DNA of 64,000 nt from Mycolicibacterium sp. CBMA 247 (GTDB lineage Bacteria > Actinomycetota > Actinomycetes > Mycobacteriales > Mycobacteriaceae). Location: assembly GCF_009729095.1 (NCBI RefSeq), contig NZ_VTGX01000002.1, positions 992,001 through 1,056,000 on the forward strand, written 5' to 3'. The position numbers and the translations under genes were made by a program. The notes under the pieces were generated by a model. It made no database searches. It was not told the origin of the DNA and was given only the letters and a program-made list of their open reading frames with translations. Below are positions 16,414 through 23,694 of this stretch, piece by piece (within the stretch, counting starts at the first letter, position 1; every line of letters starts with the position of its first letter).

Positions 16414-16433
16414 GTGCCGAAACGATTCGGCAC
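16414..16433. promoter_or_regulatory. LacI-type operator 4 (ureohydrolase)
   Basis: GTGCCGAAACGATTCGGCAC is an almost perfect 20-bp palindrome and the closest match to operator 1. It lies 85 bp upstream of the ureohydrolase start on the minus strand, within the probable promoter. No convincing -35 was picked out. Confidence 0.75.
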
Positions 16434-16814
16434 GAACCGTAACATTCGACTCCGCCGACGTCTAGGCCACGCTCGGCCCATCTCCCGACCCGAACGCGGC
16501 CTCAACCGCAACGACATCCTCGCGAAGGGGCCAGCAGCATCGAGCCCCACTGGGCGAGCGTGCTTCGTGAAACTGCGTCAGCGACTTACTGCCGGATGAA
16601 CCCATCCAGTTCATACGGAAGGCGACGATCGCCAACGTCTACTTGGTCCAGGCCTCTGACGAAACCGCCTGCGGCGATGGCGATCTGCCCGTCACGCGCT
16701 TGGCCGGATCGCTGACAAGATGGGTATACGTCGGCACTACACACTCCGGCAGCTGCGGTCGCGAGCGTGAGCCTGTTGCCCCGCGCGCAAGGCGGGCCGA
16801 GTTCACCGTTCAGT
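16434..16814. other. Island right-end region without a recognised gene
   Basis: About 380 bp. On the minus strand a frame ending at 16586 reads GQIAIAAGGFVRGLDQVDVG and terminates YELDGFIRQ, which looks like the tail of a degraded protein gene but is not recognised. No integrase, tRNA or insertion sequence end is seen. The sequence becomes mycobacterial again at the DUF222/HNH stop at 16815. Confidence 0.5.
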
Positions 16815-18395
16815 TCAGAACGGGGGGTCCTCCGGGTCCGGTGGCGGTGGTGGGGGTGGTTCCCAGTCCGGGGGGAGTTCTTCGGGTTCGAAGGGGTCGT
16901 TGATCCAGGTGCAGTAGGGGCTGGTGCTGGGTTCATCGCCTTTGAACAGTTTCAGGGTGGCCCGCATCCGGTTGCGGTTGCGGCGCCGGTCCAGTTCACG
17001 GCGGCGGGCTGTTTCGGTGTGCCGGTGGGCTTCGTTGACCGGGCGCAGGCGCCGGTTCTTGGCCCGGGTCTGCGCGACGCGCACCGCCCGGGTCCGCACC
17101 GGCCGCCGCTGCGGGGTGGGCTGGCGGCACGGCATCGGGGTGAAGCTGTTGAACAACTCGGCCCCACCCGCAGTGGTGCGGTAGGTCTTGCCCGACGGGG
17201 AGGTCCACACCACGGCACCGTCGGGGTATTGGGTATCGCGCCACCCGCCAAACGTCTTGAGCCGGTGATGAAAACGGCACAAACATTTCAGATTGGCCGG
17301 CACCGTCAACCCGCCGCGGGCCGGATCGGCGTGATCGAAAGGCACCGTGTGGTCGATATCGCAAGACTGGGCCGGATGCTCACACCCGGGGAAGCGGCAC
17401 GTCAGGTCTCGGCACCGGACCCAGCGCTGCAGCGTCACCGTCGGCTGGTACCGCAGCGCGGCGCCGGCATCCACGTCGGGTTCGGTTACCAGCCGCATCG
17501 TGGCCTGGGCAGCCAGTTCTCGGACCTGCTCGGCATCGATCACCCCGAAGCCGCACACGTACCCCGATGCAGCGCCGTCGCCCAGCACCGTGTCGCGCTC
17601 GGCAATCACATTGACCACCACCGGCACCGGTTCGGGTTGCGGGGCAGTGGACTTGACCGGGCAATCAGCGCGGCCGCACTCACACGACAACGCTTGCCCG
17701 GCGGCCAACGCGTGCACCGCATCAGCACGACGTTGGGCGGTGCCGCGCGGATCCTGCGGGCACACCCCGGCCGCCAACTCCGAAAGCCGCGCATCGAAAG
17801 CCAATGCCGCGCTGGTGGTCACGATGCCGTCGATCTTGGCGGTGCCATCCCCAATCGGGCTCACGTTGACCCGACGCCGGTTGGTGGCACGTTCACGTTC
17901 CCGAACCGCCGCCGGATCCAGGCTGCGCACCAGCGCATCCACGGTGGTGACGATCCGCCGATACGACCAGCACTGCCACCCGATGATCCGCTCGGCCAGA
18001 TTCTCATCGACCTGACTGCTCACCACATCCGACACGCACTCGGTGCGGGCGATCACTATTTCTACGGTGCGCCAATCGGTCCGCCCGTCGGCCAATAGCG
18101 CAGCCAATCGGGGCAGCCGATCCCGCAATGCCTCGGCCTGCGATACCAGCCGGCTGGCCGCCCCCGGGGTCAGGTTCAGCGCCGCCCCCACCTCCGCAGT
18201 CGTGCGGGCAAACCCGGTCACGATCATGTAATTCGGGTGCACACCCTCGACATTGAGTTCGGCGGTGCGCTGCGCCAACAAGTCTGCCACCGCCGCCAAC
18301 CGCGTCGCGATCAACCGCGCCTCGGCACGCGCCGTATCGGCAATCTCGCCGATCAGCCGGGCCGGCGCCGCCGGATCAAACTCGACATCGAACAC
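16815..18395 (-). CDS. DUF222 / HNH endonuclease, REP13E12 family
   Basis: About 526 residues. The N-terminal two thirds are the helical DUF222 domain. An HNH nuclease motif follows at roughly residues 335-385, with zinc-binding CRFPGC, then CDIDHTVPF and CLCRFHHRLKTF. The tail is basic and then proline-rich. These 13E12 proteins are multicopy in mycobacteria and their genes are targets for integrating elements. GTG 18395 is favoured because a TAGACT -10 (18402-18407) lies seven bases upstream, giving a leaderless start; GTG 18425 is possible. Its 3' end holds one copy of the 42-bp island-flanking repeat. Confidence 0.85.
   Translation of the reverse strand: MFDVEFDPAAPARLIGEIADTARAEARLIATRLAAVADLLAQRTAELNVEGVHPNYMIVTGFARTTAEVGAALNLTPGAASRLVSQAEALRDRLPRLAALLADGRTDWRTVEIVIARTECVSDVVSSQVDENLAERIIGWQCWSYRRIVTTVDALVRSLDPAAVRERERATNRRRVNVSPIGDGTAKIDGIVTTSAALAFDARLSELAAGVCPQDPRGTAQRRADAVHALAAGQALSCECGRADCPVKSTAPQPEPVPVVVNVIAERDTVLGDGAASGYVCGFGVIDAEQVRELAAQATMRLVTEPDVDAGAALRYQPTVTLQRWVRCRDLTCRFPGCEHPAQSCDIDHTVPFDHADPARGGLTVPANLKCLCRFHHRLKTFGGWRDTQYPDGAVVWTSPSGKTYRTTAGGAELFNSFTPMPCRQPTPQRRPVRTRAVRVAQTRAKNRRLRPVNEAHRHTETARRRELDRRRNRNRMRATLKLFKGDEPSTSPYCTWINDPFEPEELPPDWEPPPPPPPDPEDPPF
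16880..16921. repeat. Right copy of the 42-bp direct repeat flanking the island (attR-like)
   Basis: Lies inside the 3' coding end of the DUF222/HNH gene and matches 10337-10378 at 40 of 42 positions. The intact gene is on this side and only a stub is on the other, as expected when an element integrates in the 3' end of a gene and rebuilds that end. Confidence 0.75.
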
Positions 18396-18401
18396 ATGTG
18401 C

Positions 18402-18407
18402 GAGTCT
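18402..18407 (-). promoter_or_regulatory. -10 element of the DUF222/HNH gene (leaderless)
   Basis: TAGACT on the minus strand ends seven bases before GTG 18395 and fits the mycobacterial TANNNT consensus. Just upstream a 13-bp unit CGACACGCGTCGC is repeated in tandem at about 18420-18446. Confidence 0.5.
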
Positions 18408-18467
18408 ATTCGGCGCCACCGACACGCGTCGCCGACACGCGTCGCCGACAAGCGCCGCTGAATGTGG

Positions 18468-19001
18468 CTACCAGTTGTAGAAACCGCCCTCGGGGCCGAG
18501 CATGCGTTCCAGCCGGGCGCGGTTGATGTGGGCCAGTTCGTTGCGGACGACCTTGCGTTCGGTCTCCTGGTCGTTGTGCAACCGGTCGGTGATCCCGGCC
18601 AGCGCCCGGCGCGCGCAGCAATTCTCGACGAACATCACGAAGTCGAAGCCGAACCGCTCGGCGTAGTGGATGGCCTCGGTGTTGAGCTGGGTCATCACGG
18701 TGGGATCGTCATCCCACACCGAACACTGCTCGCACACCGATTTCGGGCTGCGCGGGCGCCGGCCGATATGCAGATAGGCCTGCAGCACACGGTCGATGGA
18801 AGCCTCACCGAGGCTGAACAACAGTGCGTCGGCCCGCCGGAACAACGCGGTGTGGTCGACATAGGGGCGTCCGCCGGCCAGATCGGTTGCCAGCACCACG
18901 CTGTAGCAACACTCGTACACGGCGTGCACCGCACGCCGTGTGGGCAATGCGTTGTAAGCCTCAAGTCCCATGCCCTGATGCATCAACACCTGGTCAATCA
19001 T
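18468..19001 (-). CDS. OHCU decarboxylase-like (UraD-fold) protein lacking the catalytic His
   Basis: A 177-residue protein with the all-helical UraD fold: LEAYNALP and VYECC at the N-terminus, ERFGFDFVMFVEN in the middle and NELAHINRARLERML at the end. UraD decarboxylates 2-oxo-4-hydroxy-4-carboxy-5-ureidoimidazoline in urate breakdown, using a His in an HPRIG motif. Here the equivalent segment is YLHIG (Tyr76). Three cysteine pairs (31-32, 90/93, 128-129) are also unusual. It may have lost the canonical activity or gained another. No other urate gene is nearby. ATG 19001 is used; ATG 18983 is also possible. Confidence 0.65.
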   Translation of the reverse strand: MIDQVLMHQGMGLEAYNALPTRRAVHAVYECCYSVVLATDLAGGRPYVDHTALFRRADALLFSLGEASIDRVLQAYLHIGRRPRSPKSVCEQCSVWDDDPTVMTQLNTEAIHYAERFGFDFVMFVENCCARRALAGITDRLHNDQETERKVVRNELAHINRARLERMLGPEGGFYNW

Positions 19002-19050
19002 GAAAGGCGCATGGGACGCCGGCGTTACCTCTTGTTACAGCGAGGCAAAT

Positions 19051-19539
19051 TCAGTGACCTTCGGTCTTGAACCGCTCGATCGAGCGCTGCAGTTCGGCCT
19101 CGGCTTCCTCGCGGCCCACCCAGTCGGCGGTCTTGACGAACTTGCCCGGCTCCAGGTCCTTGTAGTGCACGAAGAAGTGCTTGATGGCGTCGAGTTCGAA
19201 CTGCGACACGTCGCCGACGTCCTGGATGTGGTCCCAGCGCGGATCCCCGGCGGGCACGCACAGCAACTTGTCGTCGCCGCCGGCCTCATCGGTCATCTTG
19301 AACATCGCGACCGGGCGGGCCTCGACGGTGCAGCCGGGGAACACCGACTCGGGCAGCAGCACGAGCGCATCCAGCGGGTCGCCGTCCTCGCCGAGGGTGT
19401 CCTCGAAGAACCCGTAGTCGGCCGGGTAGCCCATCGAGGTGTAGAGGTAGCGGTCGAGCTTGACCCGGCCGGTCTCGTGGTCAACCTCGTACTTGTTGCG
19501 CGAACCCTTCGGGATCTCGATGACGACGTCGAACTTCAC
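19051..19539 (-). CDS. ppa: Inorganic pyrophosphatase
   Basis: A 162-residue family I soluble pyrophosphatase, which hydrolyses PPi to drive biosynthetic reactions. The signature [13 protein letters not shown] at residues 52-64 holds the three metal-binding Asp residues. N-terminal [13 protein letters not shown] and GYPADYGF contribute active-site Lys, Arg, Glu and Tyr residues. GTG 19539 has AAGGAG upstream. It is divergent from dacB, the same arrangement as Mtb Rv3628/Rv3627c. Confidence 0.97.
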   Translation of the reverse strand: MKFDVVIEIPKGSRNKYEVDHETGRVKLDRYLYTSMGYPADYGFFEDTLGEDGDPLDALVLLPESVFPGCTVEARPVAMFKMTDEAGGDDKLLCVPAGDPRWDHIQDVGDVSQFELDAIKHFFVHYKDLEPGKFVKTADWVGREEAEAELQRSIERFKTEGH

Positions 19540-19666
19540 CGTCGCGGCTCCTTCGCATCTGCGGTCAGGCTTGGGTCGTCGGGCGACGACGCGGGTCAAC
19601 CCTAATCGAGCGATAGTCTGACTTAAACGGGTGGCTCGTCCCCACCACCGGCAGAGCAGGAGAAAT

Positions 19667-21049
19667 ATGCGGCCCACTCGGTGGCGGCAGTCCACCCATG
19701 TGGCGGTTGGCGTCGTGGTCCTGGTGCTGGTCGCCGCCGTCGTCGTGGTCGCTGCCCTGCTGTCCGGGCACCGGTCCAGCGATGCCGAGTCGGTCAAGCC
19801 CGCACCTCCGGCTGCGACCGCCAGCCCGGGGATCATCCCGGTGGACATGTCGGCGCCGACACCGACCGTGAGCGGTCTGGCCGCCGCGCTGGCACCGGCG
19901 CTGGCTAATCCCGATCTCGGCGAGGTGACCGGCCGGATCACCGATGCCGAGACGGGCGCCGAACTGTGGGAACAGAACTCCGGGGTGCCGATGCAGCCGG
20001 CCTCGGTCAACAAGGTGCTGACGACGGCGGCGGCCCTGCTCACGCTGAACCGTGGTGCCCGGCTGGCGACCACGGTCCTGGCCGTCGACTCGCAGCCCGG
20101 TCTGGTCGTGCTCAAGGGTGGCGGGGACACCACGCTCTCGGCGGCGCCGGAGGGCACCGACACTTGGTACAAGGGTGCGGCCCGGATCAGTGACCTGGCC
20201 GAGCAGGTGCGCAACAGCGGCATCACGGTCACCGCGGTGCGGGTGGACACCAGCGAGTACAGCGGCGCGACGATGGCGCCGGGCTGGGATCCCGCCGACA
20301 TCGAGGGCGGTGACATCGCACCGATGGAACCGGTGATGCTCGACGGCGGCCGAATCCAGCCGGTGACGGTGGAATCCAGGCGGTCGACGACACCGGCCCT
20401 CGACGCGGGCCGTGCCCTGGCCGCCGCGCTCAAGGTGGACCCCTCGACGGTGACGGTGCTGTCCACCGCGGTCTCGGGTGGCAGGCAGATCGCCGCGGTG
20501 CAGTCCGCGCCGCTCATCGAGCGGCTGCGCCAGATGATGAACGAATCCGACAACGTGATGGCCGAGTCGATCGCTCGCGAGGTCGCCTATCAACTGCACC
20601 GGCCGCAGAGCTTCGAAGGCGGCGTCGACGCGGTGTTGAGCCAACTCGAGGGGATCGGAATCGACATGTCGGCCGCCAAGTTGGTCGATTCCAGTGGCCT
20701 GTCGGTGGAGGATCGTCTGACCGCCCGGATTCTCGACGAGGTGGTCAACATTGCGGCCGGAAACACCGAACCGACGGTGCGGCCACTGGTGGATCTGCTG
20801 CCTATCGCAGGCGGCAGCGGGACGCTGTCCAACCGTTACCTCGACACCGCCACCGGCCGTGACGCCGCGGGCTGGCTGCGAGCCAAGACCGGGTCATTGA
20901 CCGGGACCAACGCGCTCGCCGGCATCGTCACCGACGACAACGGGCGGGTGCTGACGTTCGCGCTGATCTCCAACAACGCCGGCCCCACCGGGCGCACCGC
21001 GATCGACGACTTGGCTGCGGTGCTGCGTTCATGCGGATGTGGCACGTGA
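19667..21049 (+). CDS. dacB: D-alanyl-D-alanine carboxypeptidase/endopeptidase (PBP4 type)
   Basis: A 460-residue penicillin-binding protein anchored by one N-terminal transmembrane segment (residues 11-31) with the active site outside the membrane. Catalytic motifs: SVNK at 113-116, SDN in [11 protein letters not shown] and KTG in RAKTGSLTG near the end. It trims or cross-cleaves peptidoglycan stem peptides. ATG 19667 is preceded by GCAGGAGAA. A TAGTCT -10 lies at 19614-19619. Its stop overlaps the next start (GTGA). Confidence 0.92.
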   Translation: MRPTRWRQSTHVAVGVVVLVLVAAVVVVAALLSGHRSSDAESVKPAPPAATASPGIIPVDMSAPTPTVSGLAAALAPALANPDLGEVTGRITDAETGAELWEQNSGVPMQPASVNKVLTTAAALLTLNRGARLATTVLAVDSQPGLVVLKGGGDTTLSAAPEGTDTWYKGAARISDLAEQVRNSGITVTAVRVDTSEYSGATMAPGWDPADIEGGDIAPMEPVMLDGGRIQPVTVESRRSTTPALDAGRALAAALKVDPSTVTVLSTAVSGGRQIAAVQSAPLIERLRQMMNESDNVMAESIAREVAYQLHRPQSFEGGVDAVLSQLEGIGIDMSAAKLVDSSGLSVEDRLTARILDEVVNIAAGNTEPTVRPLVDLLPIAGGSGTLSNRYLDTATGRDAAGWLRAKTGSLTGTNALAGIVTDDNGRVLTFALISNNAGPTGRTAIDDLAAVLRSCGCGT

Positions 21050-22113
21050 GCGAGCGGGTCACGATGACCGCGGGCCGCGCGGTCGACTGGGATTTCGCCG
21101 CGACGGTCGGGGCGAAGCTGGCCCGGCCGGCTCCGGCCGCGACCGACTACACCCGCAACCAGATCATCGAGCAGCTCTCGGAAAGCTCGAAGGCCGCCGA
21201 GCTGCCGGTGCGTGAGGTGACGGGTCTGATCGAGGGTGCGACGGTGCCCGAGGCCCGCGTGGTGGACCGTCCCGAGTGGATCAGGGCGGCTACCCGGTCG
21301 ATGCGGGTGATGACCACCGGTGCCAAACCCGGCGCCGAAAATGACACGGCCAAACCGGGATTCATCATCGGGCGGGTGACCGGTGCGCAGACCGGTGCGG
21401 TGCTGGCGTTCATCTCCACCGGCATCCTCGGCCAGTACGATCCGTTCGCCCCCGACGGTGGCGAGCTGTTGCTGGTGTATCCCAACGTCATCGCGGTGGA
21501 ACGCCAATTGCGCGTCGTCCCAGCCGATTTCCGGCTGTGGGTATGCCTGCACGAGGTGACCCACCGGGTGCAGTTCCGGGCCAACCCCTGGCTGACCGAT
21601 CACATGTCGCAGGCACTGGCGGTGCTGACCCAGGATGCGGGCGAGGATGTCGCCGCAGTGGTCGCCCGGCTCGCACAGTTCGTCCGCGATCAACGCCACG
21701 GTGCGGTGCCGGACCCGAATTCGGCCGGTGTGCTGGGCCTGATGCGGGCCGTGCAGGCCGAGCCGCAGCGTCGTGCTCTCGATCAGCTGTTGGTGTTGGG
21801 CACCCTGCTGGAGGGTCACGCCGATCACGTGATGGATGCGGTGGGGCCGGCGGTGGTGCCCACGGTGTCGACCATCCGGCGTCGCTTCGATGAACGCAGA
21901 CAGCGGAAACAGCCGCCGGTGCAGCGGCTCGTGCGCGCGCTGCTGGGCTTCGACGCCAAGATCAGCCAATACACCCGGGGCAAGGCGTTCGTCGACCATG
22001 TGGTGTCAACCGTCGGGATGACCCGGTTCAATACCGTCTGGTCAAGCCCCGACACCCTGCCGCAACCCGACGAGATCGACGAACCGCAACGATGGATCGA
22101 ACGGGTGCTGTAG
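21046..22113 (+). CDS. Zinc-dependent metalloprotease-like protein (Rv3626c family)
   Basis: A 355-residue protein of the actinobacterial zinc-dependent metalloprotease family, often labelled coenzyme F420 biosynthesis-associated. A zincin motif LHEVTHRVQF is at residues 168-177 (His169, Glu170, His173), and LEGHADHVMD further on may supply another metal ligand. No signal peptide is visible. GTG 21046 overlaps the dacB stop. It sits between dacB and tilS as in Mtb. Physiological substrate unknown. Confidence 0.85.
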   Translation: MSERVTMTAGRAVDWDFAATVGAKLARPAPAATDYTRNQIIEQLSESSKAAELPVREVTGLIEGATVPEARVVDRPEWIRAATRSMRVMTTGAKPGAENDTAKPGFIIGRVTGAQTGAVLAFISTGILGQYDPFAPDGGELLLVYPNVIAVERQLRVVPADFRLWVCLHEVTHRVQFRANPWLTDHMSQALAVLTQDAGEDVAAVVARLAQFVRDQRHGAVPDPNSAGVLGLMRAVQAEPQRRALDQLLVLGTLLEGHADHVMDAVGPAVVPTVSTIRRRFDERRQRKQPPVQRLVRALLGFDAKISQYTRGKAFVDHVVSTVGMTRFNTVWSSPDTLPQPDEIDEPQRWIERVL

Positions 22114-23051
22114 CCGCGCTGCGGCAAGCGCTGACGGCCGCCGGCGAGAGAATCGACGGCGCGCACTGGTGTGTGGCGCTGTCGGGCGGCCCGGATTCCC
22201 TTGCACTGACGGCGGTCGCGGCGAAGCTGAGGCCCACCACTGCGCTGATCGTCGACCATGGTCTGCAACCGGGGTCGCAGACCGTGGCCGACACCGCGCG
22301 CCGGCAAGCCCTGGCCCTGGGGTGCGTTGCAGCGCAAGTGCTTACGGTCGAGGTCGGCCGCACCGGCGGGCCAGAGGCCGCGGCGCGTCAGGCCCGCTAT
22401 GCGGCGTTGGACTCGGCTCGCGACGGCGCTGCGGTACTACTCGGCCACACCCTCGACGATCAGGCCGAGACGGTGCTGCTCGGGCTCGGTCGTGGATCGG
22501 GTGCCCGCTCGATCGCCGGCATGCGCCCGCACGACCCGCCGTGGCACCGGCCACTACTGCAGGTGCGGAGGGCGCTCACCCACGCGGCCTGCGACGAACT
22601 CGGCCTCACGCCGTGGCAGGACCCGCACAATGCCGAACGGCGATTCACCAGGGCCAGATTGCGGCACGAGGTGCTGCCGCTGCTGGAGGACGTGCTCGGC
22701 GGCGGGGTGGCCGAGGCGCTGGCGCGCACCGCCACCGCGCTGCGCGAGGACACCGAAACCCTCGACGAGCTGGCCCGCCAGGCCCTGGTCGGCATCCGCA
22801 CCGAGACCGGCTCGCTGGACGCAGCCAGGCTGGCTCCCTTGCCCGATGCCCTGCGACGGAGGGTGATTCGGGCCTGGTTGCTGGACGGCGGCGCATGTGA
22901 TCTGACCGACATCCAGATCCGTGGGGTGGACCGGCTGGTGACGGCCTGGCGCGGGCAGGGCGGTGTGGCCGTCGGGTCCGGGCTGCGCAAACAACGGTTG
23001 TTCGCGGCGCGACGCGGCGGCGCGCTCATGCTGCACACCGAACCCGTCTAG
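22092..23051 (+). CDS. tilS: tRNA(Ile)-lysidine synthetase
   Basis: A 319-residue PP-loop ATPase with SGGPDS at 31-36. It converts the wobble C34 of tRNA(Ile) CAU to lysidine, which switches its decoding from AUG to AUA; the gene is usually essential. ATG 22092 lies within the end of the preceding gene (22-base overlap). The C-terminal part is short, as in actinobacterial TilS. hpt follows closely, the common tilS-hpt pair. Confidence 0.93.
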   Translation: MDRTGAVAALRQALTAAGERIDGAHWCVALSGGPDSLALTAVAAKLRPTTALIVDHGLQPGSQTVADTARRQALALGCVAAQVLTVEVGRTGGPEAAARQARYAALDSARDGAAVLLGHTLDDQAETVLLGLGRGSGARSIAGMRPHDPPWHRPLLQVRRALTHAACDELGLTPWQDPHNAERRFTRARLRHEVLPLLEDVLGGGVAEALARTATALREDTETLDELARQALVGIRTETGSLDAARLAPLPDALRRRVIRAWLLDGGACDLTDIQIRGVDRLVTAWRGQGGVAVGSGLRKQRLFAARRGGALMLHTEPV

Positions 23052-23096
23052 CGATCCGCGTTGGTAAGCCGCCCCCTCACGTGGCACTCTGTCGGA

Positions 23097-23675
23097 GTGG
23101 CTGTCGACTCTGCCGAGCTGTATGCGGGAGACATCAAATCGGTGCTGTTGTCCGAGGAACAGATTCGGACTCGTACCGTCGAACTCGCCGAGATCATCGC
23201 CGAGGAGTACCGCGACAACCTGGGCAGCGACGACCTGCTACTGGTCACCGTGCTCAAGGGCGCGGTCATGTTCGTCACCGACCTCGCCCGGACCATCCCG
23301 CTGCCCACTCAGCTGGAGTTCATGGCGGTCAGCTCCTATGGCTCGTCCACCTCGTCCTCGGGCGTGGTGCGCATCCTCAAGGACCTCGACCGCGATATCA
23401 ATGACCGCGACGTGCTGATCGTCGAGGACATCATCGACTCCGGGCTCACCCTGTCCTGGCTGCTGCGCAACCTGGCCACCCGCAACCCGCGCTCGCTGCG
23501 GGTGTGCACGCTGCTGCGCAAACCTGAGGCCGTGCGCACCGAGCTCGACGTCTCCTACGTGGGCTTCGACATTCCCAACGAGTTCGTCGTCGGGTACGGC
23601 CTCGACTTCGCCGAGCGCTACCGCGACCTGCCCTACATCGGCACCCTCGAACCAAAGGTGTACGAACAGCCCTGA
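23097..23675 (+). CDS. hpt: Hypoxanthine phosphoribosyltransferase
   Basis: A 192-residue type I phosphoribosyltransferase for purine salvage: hypoxanthine or guanine plus PRPP to IMP or GMP. The PRPP-binding loop is [24 protein letters not shown] is the substrate loop and [17 protein letters not shown] is the conserved C-terminal segment. GTG 23097 gives the normal N-terminus. Confidence 0.95.
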   Translation: MAVDSAELYAGDIKSVLLSEEQIRTRTVELAEIIAEEYRDNLGSDDLLLVTVLKGAVMFVTDLARTIPLPTQLEFMAVSSYGSSTSSSGVVRILKDLDRDINDRDVLIVEDIIDSGLTLSWLLRNLATRNPRSLRVCTLLRKPEAVRTELDVSYVGFDIPNEFVVGYGLDFAERYRDLPYIGTLEPKVYEQP

Positions 23676-23694
23676 CGGGCGCAGAATTCGACGC

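Noticed and set aside
18420..18446. Tandem CGACACGCGTCGC units before the DUF222 gene, considered as CRISPR or operator
   Set aside because: Only two copies without spacers; too short for an array and not symmetric like an operator.
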